From Haemonchus contortus (taxonomy: Eukaryota; Nematoda; Chromadorea; Rhabditida; Trichostrongylidae), in NCBI GenBank assembly GCA_000469685.2, contig LS997563.1, positions 22,682,897 through 22,746,896 of the forward strand: DNA of 64,000 nucleotides, written 5' to 3'. Under the pieces are notes generated by a model, which saw nothing but the letters and a program-made list of their open reading frames with translations, searched no databases and was not told where the DNA came from. Both the position numbers and the translations under genes were made by a program. Of the stretch, positions 25,007 through 38,256 are shown in pieces. Each line of letters opens with the position of its first letter. Positions within the stretch are counted from its first letter, which is position 1.

Positions 25007-28000
25007 CTGAAAGAGGTACAGCATCTTCTGTTCATAACACAATATGAAAGCAAAAGATCCAATTTGCCCTGGAGTTACCAGATCCTGGCTGAGGGAGTAT
25101 TAATAAATCCTTTCGTCCTTGACTCTTTCCACCATTTAAATCATTAAAGTTCTTGAAATCCTAAGGCAAAGTGACATTTACACTGGTAGACGAGATTAGT
25201 TATACTCATAGCGCTCGCTTGGTGCACTGGTAGGGTGTCTTGCTTAGGCGCGTAAGGAGTTTGTAGAGAAACCAAAATACTAGCATTCTACAATACGTTT
25301 TCATGAGGCCCAGGAATTGTACTGTCAGTTTCCAGTAGTGGGAAGATAGTCATTAAGTCAATGATCACAGTGGATTTCTAAAGGAGCTGCACACTCAGCA
25401 ATCGTTAGCTTCGAAAGCTCGAAGAGAGGAGAAAAGATGGTCAATCAGTCTTTACTACCACCTGTTCGTACACCGCAATGGTTTGTCGTTTTGCTGACGA
25501 CCATATTCGTGGTGATTCAAGTTACTGTAAAAATATCCAGTATCACATTCTTCAGGGTTTAGGGAAATGTGTTCTAAATGGATCTCTGAATGGAGACCTA
25601 GGTGTGTCGATAGAAAAATGGTAATTAGGACTGCGAAATAAAGTTCCCAAAATAGTTATGCGCACTCAGATTTTGCTTAAAGTCTGTATCCTTACTATAT
25701 ATAAACCACAAATGTACGTCTGTTTGTTTGTCGGTTGACCATTTTGTGTGGCACCTTCTGGAAATCGAACTGGAACAGCTAAGCCAGGATGGAACAACTA
25801 GGCCGGAACAACTGGAGAAATGGGCCAAACTACTTGAGAACAGGTGACCCAAGGTGGGCCTGCCCAGTGTGATTTACCGGGAATCTATAACTTCTGTTCT
25901 CCTGAGACTAGAATGCTCAAATTTGGAAGGGATACAGGCGGCGAAATGTGGACGCAAATGGCTCGTGAGAGATGTAGACTCCGCCCACTGAGGGTAGGGC
26001 TTGCGCAAAATTGCTAATTTTGAGCAATTCAGATTTGAAGCGCTCAAATTTGGTAAAGGCAATCCGGGAACACTAATATCGGTTGGAATGTGTGGACTCC
26101 GCCCACTGGGGGCGGGGCTTTCGCAAAACTGTTAATTTTGACAATTTTGTATCTGAAGCGCTCAGATTTGGCAGAGGCAGATCGCAATTCGGCAACACTA
26201 ATATCAGTTAGTATATGTAGACTCCCCACTGGGGCGGGGCTTTCTCGAAAATAGTCTATATGGAACTAGGTCGGTCAAATTTGGCAGAGATCTAGGCGGC
26301 AAGAAGGGAAAACTAGTGGTAGGTGGCTCCACCCACCGGGGCGGGGTTTGCATGAAAATCGTGAATATGGGCCTGCATCATGACTTTCGCATAAAATTAC
26401 ATCAAACAATATATTGGCCAACGGGATCGTGGATTGGTAGGCTATCGAATGCATACTGCGACGGGTGCGGATGAATGAAAAAGTGTAAATACATTTGCAT
26501 ACCATCTCCAAAGAAATATAGGCATTCCACAATGGTAAGGGTAAACAAGAAATTAATGATTTCAAGGTCCTTTCTTGAATTTTTAGATTGTCTCAGTTAG
26601 TATATGGATAAACGAGGGTAAATGGTTCTAAATATAGTTTGCTAGAAATGTGCGCTCTCGATAAACGGCTTGTGACGCTATTTTTTGGCGTGGGGGAACG
26701 GCACTGCCCATTTTGTTGGAGGGTGATTACTGTGAGGCTAAGACGATTGCGCTCCAAGTTATCTTCAAGGAAATTCATTTATCGGAAGCCATGAAACGTG
26801 CACGGTATGCGTAGGCCAATGGTCCATCAATAAACTAACATTGATATTCAGTTCCAATGTCAATGTATTCATTTCCATGACGCACTCGCAGTGCTCTACT
26901 CATCGGGTAATGAATGCGGCTTTTGCGGAAAATTCAAGAGAGTAAAGTTCTGTAAGTGAATTGTTTGACGTTTTGTGCTTTACGACAACGATAATTTTGA
27001 CAGAAATAGCTGTAGATTAGACTCCTGTTGGCATGAAGAAGCAATGATGAAACAAAACAGAAAATGTCTGAAGCAAACATGTTGTTCACAAACAGCGCAT
27101 CTTGTACACCTAGTGCCTTGTACTACGAACATTTTGAGGACATGGAAAGCAAGGGGCACAAAGCATTCGGTACACTTATGTGAGAATCTTAAGTATATAT
27201 TCATTCCTTGTCGTGCATGTCCACATACTTTCCAAGACCTAACGCGAGAGGGTCTTGTTCTTCAATAATTGAAACGCACACTTCGCACACATAAATAATG
27301 ATGAATAGCTCTCCATTCCAACAGCTAAAGCTTTTCTGATAATGTCGATATCATGGAAGGACGACCACGGGAACATTATGAGTAGCGTTTTCTTATTATA
27401 ACTGCTCTCGTAGTTTTGAGTCAGTCCATCGCCAGCTTCTCTCATCTTATGTGTTGTATGATCTATGTCCCATGCCTTCCGATCTTTTGAAATGCTCGTT
27501 GTCCAATTCAGGGTATGTTGATGAAAACCCAGACGTTTTTGCCTTCGTGGTTAGTATTTGTTCGGTATGGTGAATCACACGTTCAATGCTCTATCATGCT
27601 CAGAAGTGTCTGCTCCAGATGAATGTACCCGAATAACATGAAAAAAAAAGAAAATAGAACAGTCATACAGTTTAAGTGCGCAACCATCCCGCCTCAAATG
27701 CGGCAAATGTAATGATAACCGAAATAAGGTGAGGCAATAGCCGAACTATTTCAACGGATGGGTCCGAAAACTTTTAATGGAACGGACCAACACTGCGAAA
27801 ATCTCGGCGGCGACGGGGAGCAAACCCGCATCCTCGAACTGCCCTACCACTGGGCCACGATCACTCCTGCTACCGAGCAACACCATCTTCCTCATAAATT
27901 TTTTAGTTAACTCATTTGTAGAGTTGGAAAGAAGTCGGATCGATCTTTTATCTTAACACCTACTCTGTCAACATCGTTGAGAATTTTATGGCCATATAAG

Positions 28001-31000
28001 GTCTCCACTCAAAATTCCGTGAACTCCAAATAAGATTATGAACAGAATGCAAACAGAATGCAAGCGGATGTGAAAGGAACGAGTGGGTCAGAAAATATCG
28101 CACTAAGTAAAAATGTGCGAGCAAATTAATGATTGGTGTAGGGTACAAAGGAGAAATTTCTAACCCACACAGATTCTAACGAAAACGCCACTATAATACA
28201 GTACGTTCCACAAGTATAAGATCGCCTTCAAATTTCGTGTGTACAGGATAAGCAGTCATGCAGATAAGCTTTAAGCACTAATGTCAGATTCAACACCCTG
28301 AACCCCCACGCACGAACATCTTTTAACCCATTGACGACCGCGTGGCCCGGCGGCGGGCGACGACCATATCGTGCTCCTGTAGTGTTTAAATTATATATCA
28401 AGTGTTCTTATAATTTTTTCATGTTTTAAAGTATCAGATGTGCTCACAACCTTCTAGAGAATCTTGAGGCATCGTAGTCCAGGAATCATTCACTTACAAC
28501 TACAGTCGTAAGAGAAATTAAAAGGTAATGTAAGGACAATGTAAAAGGCGCGGTCGCCAATGGGTTAAATCAACTTCGAGCATACCCATTTTTACAAATA
28601 AATTTTGGTTTTCGCACTGTTTCATAAATGTAAGATCACTTTGGAATCAGATCAAAAAAAACTCAATAGTAGGGCAAAAAATATGTAGTAGTCGATGGGT
28701 CTTCCTTGTTGTAACCCAATATCGAACAGCCTACATGACATACTCGAAACAAGGTTTCGAAAGACCTCGCCGAAGATTTTATCCCAAGATTCAAGTACTG
28801 CTTGCTTGATCTCTTCTATCGTCTGGAACGGACGGTTAATCGCATAAAATTCTTTACAATGATGCCCCACAGATTCTCTATCGGGTTCAAATCGGGACTG
28901 CAAGCGGGCCATGTCAGAACTTCGAAACTTTGGGAAAGGAACCAGTCTTTCGTGGGATGACTGTGTGGATCGCAGCACTGTCCTGTTGAAAAACCTAGTT
29001 AGAACCACGTTGCCGGCTCAGAAATGGTACCAGGGGCTACTGTAATACTTCCTGAAAGTCCTTGGAGGTCACGAGAGCAAGCTCCAGCCAATCTTTGTAG
29101 AAGGTACCTTGTACCATAACACTTCCTCCTCCTCCACTTCCTTCCCTCCTTTGAGACGACTAGAGTTGAGCGGCTTTCTTGAGTGATGCCAGTAGTAGTT
29201 GTAACCATCGCAGCCTTCCAGACTAACTTTTTCCATCGAAAAATACGATCTTAACAAGAATATTGGACTGTATGGCTAATTGGCAATACAGGCAGACTTT
29301 CGTCCAACCTCATCCCAAATTCAACTTTGCAAATTCAAGTCGTATCTTCCTGTGGTGGTCTCTAAGCTTCAGAGCCCTCTTCATTGCTGCCCTGACAATG
29401 CTGCTGCTCTTTTCATGGCTGTCCATTCAGTAGTTTTGGACACCGAAAGACCCAACTCCGATCGAACTTTGTTCATCGACAAGGTTTTGTCTGAATTAGT
29501 TCTTATTATTCTCCTCTTCTCATCCGCGGTTAGCTTGCGCGGGCATCTTGTCCTCGTGGGGGATCTGTAGTCTCCAAATATCTTTGAACGTAGCTGAAAT
29601 TTCGATTTCGCGCTTTTTCTTCTAAAGAAAGATGACCTCCGCGAGACAAGTGCATATTACTTCCAACATATTTGCGACACATTCTCTCTTATACAGATTC
29701 CTCCAAGTGCAAATTGTACTGCACTCGATTTCCATATATTCGGGAGCGATTGTATACTTATGAAACGGCGAAAACATAGAAAATAATCTATATAAATGTT
29801 GAGCAAACCAAAACAAGTATATGAGGGTTACTGAAGGTGATGAATCTAATGGTTGTTTCGGAAAGATATATGCTTGGCTGCTTATCCAGTAAATACCAAA
29901 ATCGAGGGTGACCTTATACAGTGCATCTCCAAGTGATACAGCCACCCCTAATTTCCCCAAAAACTCATAGTATACGATGTTTCTGGAAAAGTGCCGAAGT
30001 AAAAATGCGTCAAATTGCCATCGCATTAAACTGCCATCCGCACACTATCACTGACTCCCAGCTCGAGAACACAAACATCATTCAACTTTTCGGTAAAGGG
30101 TGCTTTCCAACGTCTACATATGACACAGCCACTTCATGCCTTCGTGTTGGGGTTTGGTATCTTCTCCCCGAACGGCGTGTCGTGCTCGCCGCACGCGACC
30201 GCGCGTTGTGAAGGAAAAGATTCGAATTTACAACGGAAGGATACGGAGAGTCACCGCGGAACCACTCCCGCAGGCCGCGGGAGCTCGGGGAGAAGTTCCG
30301 CCACCCTTCGTGTTGTGTTTCAGTTCAACGCAACGAAATTGCTTTTTTCTATGGAATTCTACATTTTCAGGCAATGGAAAGAGAAAGTTACTCCCGGAAC
30401 TCAAAAGGTCATATCTTTGTGAAAAAGCAGGGACTGTCGAGTGCAGAATCTCTCGAGATGTGGGTTGATGTCACGCAGTTGAAGATAATTCCAACATGAA
30501 TCTTGAAGCCTACGAAACCAGAAGAAGTACGTTCTTCGTAGCTGTCCGACAGAACGAGCGCCGTATTTCGAGGTAAGCGTCGAACTCCACCAAGTCCTGT
30601 GTGAAAATCCGATCGTCTCTGAACCTCACTGTCTCAAAAAACACTGGAAGGTGATCAGAAAGTCCAAATTCAGTGTCATGCAGAAAATACATAAGGCGCC
30701 CTTCACGGCAAAAAGATAGAAATCGGGTCGGTCACTTCCGCCAGATGGTGCAGCGAACCGAGTGGAATAGGGCGCTTTTATGTGCTGACAGTTGACCTTC
30801 CCTACCTTGATGATTTTTTGTCTTCTGCTCGTTTTTTCCGATGAAAAGAAGCTCAACTGTGGTGGTCTTGTCGGGAACCGATTTTATTGGCACGACCAGA
30901 GGAAGGAAAGAACTCAGTTTTCTAGACGGAACTTCAAGGGAGGAGGAGTCATCGTTGGGCTGCGATTTCATCGCGTAGGCGTATTCGTTTATGATTTGTA

Positions 31001-34000
31001 CCAAAGAAGATGAACTCGTCTTTTTATCAACTGTTCTTCTTAGAGTCAGAATCGGCATCTGAATCTTGTTTTTATGCAAGATAATGCCCCAATTCACGCC
31101 AATAGGAGCACCCAAGCTCGGATCTCTCGGCATCGGATTGCCCTCCTGCCCTGGCCGGCAAACAACCCCAATTTGAATCCGATGGAAAATGTATGGGACT
31201 TCATGGTGCGGAAAATTTACGACGAAAAGAAGCGATTTCGAGGCGCCCAGAAGTTGAGAAAAGCGATCATCGAAGCATGGCACCAAGTTGACCAGGAGCT
31301 GATTATAGTCCTTATTTGAGCCTAAACCACAGTATTTTCAAAGTAATTCGAAGGAATGGTGGACCAACTGATTACTGATTTTGCAACTTTCTCTCCTTGT
31401 AGTATGTTTGTTGTTGAATAAATTAATTTTGTTAGAGGCTTGGATACGTTGGGAAAGCGTCCTTTACTAAAAAATTGTGGACCAAAAAATGAAGCTGAAA
31501 TTTGGTGATTGGGTGCGAATTTCAATTCAGATTTGACACTTTTTCACTTTGGCACTTTTTCAGAAACATAGTATACTCAAAGTTTTTGGGAAATCAGAGG
31601 TATCTGGTCATTTGGTGACACATTGTATTCATGAAACACACTGTACGCTTATACGCTCGTTTATTATAAGCGAGCGAGGCGAACACGGTTTATTCATCAT
31701 GAATGGAGCTATCGCTGAAATCACCTGCATCGGAGTTTAATAACTCGTATTAAGAACGCATACGAAGGGGAACGAAATTGTGTAAAAGCTGATCAGAAAA
31801 AGTACGAACGTACTAATTATGTGCTTCCCATAACTGTACTTCCTCAGAACCGGTATATGTGGCTTGATCGCATACATCATCTTTTTTCGATAGACAGGAT
31901 CCGCTATGTCTAGCATTTTCTGCACAACGTAATTCGCAAACTGATCTTTCATCATCAGCAAAATCGGTGGCTGAGGACTGCAAAAAAATTTCAATAAAAA
32001 CGCTGACAAGTTTAAATAGGAATCATCCTGTTAACAATATAGCAAACACAAGTCATTTAACAATGCCTTTACTGCAATAACCCTGAAATATTCTTTGCTG
32101 AACGAAAAAAGCTATCACTCACTCATTCGGGGTCCCACAAACTTCATCAATCAATAGAGTCTTATGATGTCCTCCCGCGCAAATCAAACACTTCTCAATA
32201 ACATTCGAGGCAAATTTGTGTTGAGCGTAACGCAACACGTTTCCGGCCACCTAAAAGGCATCAACCTCGTTATGCAACACCAAAATTCTCTCTGTTCAGG
32301 AAAGTGATCTTTATGTATGTAATAGAAAAATTAGGATTTACGACCGTATGAATTAAGAATGAAAGGGAAGAAGTCACTCAAAGAAGAAAAGAAGGAAGTC
32401 ATCAAAGCACAGCGATATCGACCGACTTTTCAAATTATCCCATTTTTGAAGTTTCTCAGTGGACATTGTGTGGAGTACTAGAAATATGACAAAAATGTCG
32501 GGATCGATGTAGATCTTTTAAGGTGAACTTTCATTTGACGCAGTATGTTCCTTCAAAGAGACATAGTTATTTTATTGATCTTAAAATTCCAAAAACTAAA
32601 GATTTTCTTGTACCTTCCAGTAGTTAGCTTCACTAAGATCTAATTTATTGATTTGAGAAAAGTGGCAGTAAAAGGAGGTATAGCTAATGTAAACTTGTGA
32701 AAAAGCTGTAGTCCACATACTTACTACACAATCCCAAGCAAAACCAAATGTGTACTCGACATAAGGACTACATTATCGTCAATGTTTAATTGTTGTTGTG
32801 GTTGAGACTAAATGATTATCCGTACCAAAATCTTTCGAGGTTCTTCATGCACTCGGGAGGAAACTGTACCTAACACTTTACATCAGTCCAGGATTTTCAT
32901 ATTTTCATTACATATTTATTTAAGGTGCAGAGTGTTCCTCATTACATTATATGAATAGCGAATAAGATCTTATAACGTCTCCATGTGAATAAATATAGAG
33001 GCCTCGTCTTCGCATCAGCCGTTCTAACTCAGTTATGACCTCTTTCCTTCGAATTTTGGAGGAAAGACTGCGAAATCTTTGGAAACATGGAAAAATATAT
33101 TTGGGATTTCAAAGTAAAAAGGAGGATCCAGTCCTGAGCACGTACAATGGCATTCTGATAGATTTTGGGTGCCTAATAGCGTTTCTAACAAGGAAATTTT
33201 GGAAGTAAAGAATAATGTTGTGCTCGTTTCGGCACATTTGTCACTTAAGAATAGGTGTTCAGCTTGGTTGATAAGCATATTTCTTGAAGTTTAAATGTAT
33301 TTACACTACGAATACTGTTAAAAGGGTCGGATGTTTCGCATAGCTACTTCTCCTCTCTGTAATAGTTTGAGATGAATCTGTGCTATGGATAAAATATCGC
33401 TTATTGTTGTTCAGAATGATATTGAGATCAATCAGGACATCATCACGAAACACATTCTTGTGACGATGCTGCTATGGGCCGAAGATTTTTACCAAACATA
33501 CTCTCTCACAAGTTGGAGCATCTGCTAATAAGTGGAGGAACACTCAAGAACAATGTTAGAGAATGTTTACGATATTATCCTCGCTTCCGAAAAGCCCTCG
33601 AACTCTCACGATTAATTAGAGCGTAAGAACCAGTCTAGAGAGAAAATGCGCTCCAAACTTTACAACATCTGCTGCTCGTAAGAAACGGTAAAAAAGCTGG
33701 GATGGAATACCACCGATGCTTGTCTAGTATTCGTATCAGGGGTTTTTATGCCGAGTGGCCGTATGCTCGCTTTGCTGATGTGATGCAAAAAAAATCTCAC
33801 TCGCGCTCATAATTAGTCGTTTTGAATTTCGCTTTTTATCGCCCTTAATCGTGGCTTCTCAAGTTTTGACTTCCAAGAATAACTCAGACCCTTTGGAGTT
33901 AGACAATCCTGGAACTTTTGACAACGGGAAGCAGTCACCTCTTGTACAATCCGATCACGATCTTGATTACTTCCATGTTCAATTACATGCTGCACAACGT

Positions 34001-37000
34001 AATTCCCATATTGATCGACTATCAGAGTGCTCATATTCGCGTGAAGTGCTTCCAATACCGGCCGCTTCTGCTCTTCAGAGCAATGCTCCAACACTCTTTG
34101 TATTACTCTGCAGCCATATGGATGCATGGACAGCTGAGTGATCTGAAAACCGGTACTCATTCAAAAAAAGTGAACTGATTCTCTTGTGCTAATCTCACCG
34201 TATCCGGACCATTTTTAGTGAACGTGTTGATGATAAACTGAAGACGTTCTGGCTTAACTTTTTCGATCACCTTCTGCACCACATGATTTCCGTTTTGATC
34301 TTTCACGCATTTCAAAACCTAAAATACATTCGCTAAAGATCTCAATCTGCGATTACGTGAAAATGTGCGGCGCTAAAGAGCGGAACTTTATATTTTGGCT
34401 TAGAGAACAGCAGAACAAAACAAACTCTGAAAGAAGGACGAAAGAGAGTAGCGAGTTGGAAAACGAGAGAAGGAGACGAGGAAAGGAGGACGAGCTACAA
34501 TGGTCAGGCGTGGCATAGCGTCACTGTAAGAGTTCATAACTCGGTCAAAAGACGTTTTAGAGTTTCTTAAAAACCTCAGTAATATGCGTTGGCAACATCA
34601 GTGATGTGCAACATACGCCTATCATGAGCAGAGCTCCATTCATCAAAAATGGCGAACATGCAAAAAACTGTGTATGGCTTAGTAGGAGAATTACAAATTT
34701 GTTCAAGGCTTGAAAAAGTGGATGAAGACAAGGGAATTAACGTCTATGGTAGGCAGGAAGCGATGATAGCTAAAAATCAAGGATGAAACAAAAATGTAGA
34801 AGTAGGTTTCGAAAAAGGCGATGAGGAAGGAACAAGCGAATTAGGAATCTAACCAGGCGGCTATGCACGCTCTCGCGCGCGCTAGGGGCTCTAGCCATGA
34901 GAGACGGAGCCGCATGAGCTGATTTTCATTATAGACCTTTATCGGATTTATGAGTTTCCGCTCAAACCCCGCCCCTTGTGGGCGGAGTCTGGTTCTGCTA
35001 CCCACCATAAGTTTTGCCACCATGGGGCTTGTACCCCTACCAAGTTTGAACTTTCTAGGTCCATGAGGACATGAGTAATGAATTTTCACCCAAACCCCGC
35101 CCATTGTGGGCGGAGTCCGGTCTTGCCCCCACCATAGGTATTCCCATCCTGTCGCCTGTACTCCTACCACGTTTGAACTCTCTAGGTCTATGGGGACAGG
35201 AGTTATGAGTTTTTGCACAAACCCCGCCCCTTGTGGGCAGAGTCTGGTTCTACCACCCACCATAAGTTTCCCCATCGCGGTTTCTGTGCTCCTACCAAGT
35301 TTGAACTTTCTAGGTCCATTGGGACAGAATTATGAATTTTTACCCAAACCCCGCCCCTTGTGGGCGGAGTCCGGTGTTGCCACCCACCATAGGTGTTCCC
35401 ATCCTGTCGCCCGTACTCCTACCAAGTTTGAACTTTCTAGGTCCATGGGGACGGGAGTTATGAATTTCCGCACAAACCCCGCTCCTTGTGGGCGGAGTCC
35501 GGTGTTGCCACCCACCATAGGTGTTCCCATCCTGTCGCCCGTACTCCTATCAAGTTTGAACTTTCTAGGTCCATGGGGACGGGAGTTATGAATTTCCGCA
35601 CAAACCCCGCCCCTTGTGGGCGGAGTCTGGTGCTGCCATCCACCATACATTTAGCCACCATGGCGCCTGTACTCCTACCAAGTTTGAACTTTCTCGGTCC
35701 ATGGGGACGGGAGTTGTGAGTTTCCGCACAAACCCCGCCCCTTGTGGGCGGAGTCTGGTTCTGCCACCCACCGTGAGTTTTGCCTCCATGACGCCTGTAC
35801 TGCTACCAAATTTGAACTCTCTACGTCTATGGGAACCGGAATTATGGATTTTCGTATATAAATGTAAGAAGGGATGTGGGCTTCGAGGCACGCTCCGCCC
35901 ATTGTGGGCGGGCCTCCGCTGACGTCATTTATGCTGGAGACACCCCCGACAATGCTCCTCCCATATCAACTTTTTCCTGCTCTGTTGGCTTTCTCCAAAC
36001 CGAGTTATAAATGTTTTCATAAAGCATTGCATTTTTGGAGAACGCCCCGCCCATCGGGGGTGGGTCTCCCCAGTTCGATCTAACTTACCAATGCACACCT
36101 CAAGCCACCTTTAAACCCCAATTTTGAGGCCGTCTTGTGGCTGAATTTGAAATCATGGTCCTCGGTAGGGCTCATTTCGAGGCACGCCACGCCCACTGGG
36201 GGCGGGGCTCCGCCAAGCTGATGTGTGTTTTATACTTCTCGAGACCTGGCCCACCCATCCCACACTTGACCCGGTCTCTCCAGGCAGATCTAGGCCCGTA
36301 TGCACAACTCCCGGGGTAGGGGAGGGGAAGGAAATGTTTGCGAAGGGCGCGAACGTTCAAATGTTAGGTTTTGGGTCAAGATAGTGACAATGGAGCAATG
36401 TTTTTTCCTATAAACAGATGAAGAATCGACAGCCCTCGATAATCATATGATGTTTTGCCTCTGCGACCTTACCTTAGCGAGAGCTCAGAGAAGCCCGACC
36501 CCATTGGCTCCCCGGGGGAGGAATCCACCCCTAAAATAGAGCTGGGGCGCCGATGGTCATGTAGACCGCAACTCTGCTATTCACTGCATTATTCGACTGA
36601 GCGCTTATTCCTCTGACTTCTGCTGCCGAATTCGTCAACTATTGCTCTGATTTTATTCTACTGCTGCAACCAACTACAAATTTATTTATATTGCTGAATT
36701 CATTGCTATTAAGCAGTCGAATCTTCAGATTAGCAGGTTTTCTTTCTAGATTTACACCAGTTATCGTGAGCATGTTGCATCGCGATCCTGGTGTGATTTG
36801 AGAAGGAAACTGGAATTATTTCTGTGAGCAACTAATGAGTAGTTTTTCGCCTGATTTGTATATTATTACATATCCTATTGCATTTTATTCGTTGTTACCT
36901 TGCTATTCCCGTCGTGGGAGTGGAGTGGCGCCATGGCGCTTGTTATGCGTGATATTAATTTATTTATGTTCCGCTTTTGTTCATAGCTCTCAATTTTTAT

Positions 37001-38222
37001 CCTAAATGAATGCTGTCATGTATTGCAGTTGTAATCGTGCACCTTCTGCTCGCTTTGCTCTTAATTTTTTAACGAGCTGCCTGCCTTGGGAAGCGGTTTA
37101 CGAACCTTCGCGTAGAAGGGCCACTTCCCGCCTAGGTGCGAAAACTTGTTGTCCACATCTTCCATGAGCGCATAAAAAATTAAGTGTTGAAGGTGTAATA
37201 TGGTAGCAATAGTAAGAAAGCCCGGCGCTTAGAGCAAAAAAGTTTTCGAACAAGAATCATGTGTATACCACGTGTAAAGGTTGAAATTGACGCTGCAACG
37301 GACTGAAATGCTTCGATGCGGTGACTTGGAGAAAACTATGTCTACCAAATGTACATCAGTGCTAGTGACGGGGAATAAATTTAGGAGGGGTGAAGCCGAG
37401 TACTGCGGTTCTGGGGGTAGGTGCATAGAGAAAGGTTACGTAGGTGCAGGATTCTCGACGTATGAGCATCCCAAGCCTAGGATGGAGCAGAAATGTAAAG
37501 GTTAAAGAGTGGAAGATGTGGCACGTATCGAGTAAGTAATCCTGAATGGACTGGTGGTGATATGGTTCTTGCGGCCTCTTTGATGACGCTGCTTTCAGCC
37601 CCAAATATCTGAAAACCCTGTAAAAAAATGAGAAATAGCCCAAGTCCAAGCCGAGTGTTATTTAATGACTAACATCTAGAAACCACAATATCAACTGTTT
37701 ATCTGGTGTGCAAATTTTATTCATTCGAAGCTTTTTTTCTAGGCGCTTCACTGTCTTTTTGTCCCCTTCATTTGTTTTTTCACACACTTAATTACGACCT
37801 GAGAGCAGCGTGGTGATATTTAATTTGCGCATCTGACTAAGGTCACTTTGTACTTGGGTGCGCGATAACTGGATGCTCGATTGAAAGTTTCCACAACACT
37901 CCAAGTGCATTTAGTGGAACATCGTAACATCTGCTACTTCCGTCAGCCTTCGTAGGATGTAGCTCCCCCACTTTGTTAAGAAGCTTTTTTGGGGCAAAAA
38001 TCCACACTCTTCCCAAATTCCGGTTCAATCAATCGAAAAACACGAACTTCGGATACCATTCTAACACTGGCCAAACGGTAGTGGAGGCGCGAAATACTGC
38101 GCTCCAGCGTCACTTATCTGACCCACGGCGAAAACAAACACTTCCTACCCCTCCCCTACCCCGGGAGTTGTGCATACGGGCCCTAAAGGAGCTAAGGAAT
38201 TTCGTGACAGACATACAGACAG

Positions 38223-38256
<34 letters not shown>

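Noticed and set aside
25205..25290. tRNA-like stretch with TTGGTGCACTGGTAGGG
   Set aside because: Resembles an A box, but no B box or pairing acceptor stem follows.
31737..31813. Hydrophobic extension of PUF exon 16 to a stop at 31737
   Set aside because: The donor A|GTACGT precedes it and the true family C-terminus (KLEKYF) is found in phase at 25006-24894.
34975..35880. Regularly spaced repeats considered as a CRISPR array
   Set aside because: Units are contiguous ~128-bp blocks without unique spacers, in a eukaryotic intron.
34841..35922. Several 70-160-codon open frames on both strands
   Set aside because: They arise from the period of the tandem repeat, which keeps frames open over units; the peptides simply repeat.
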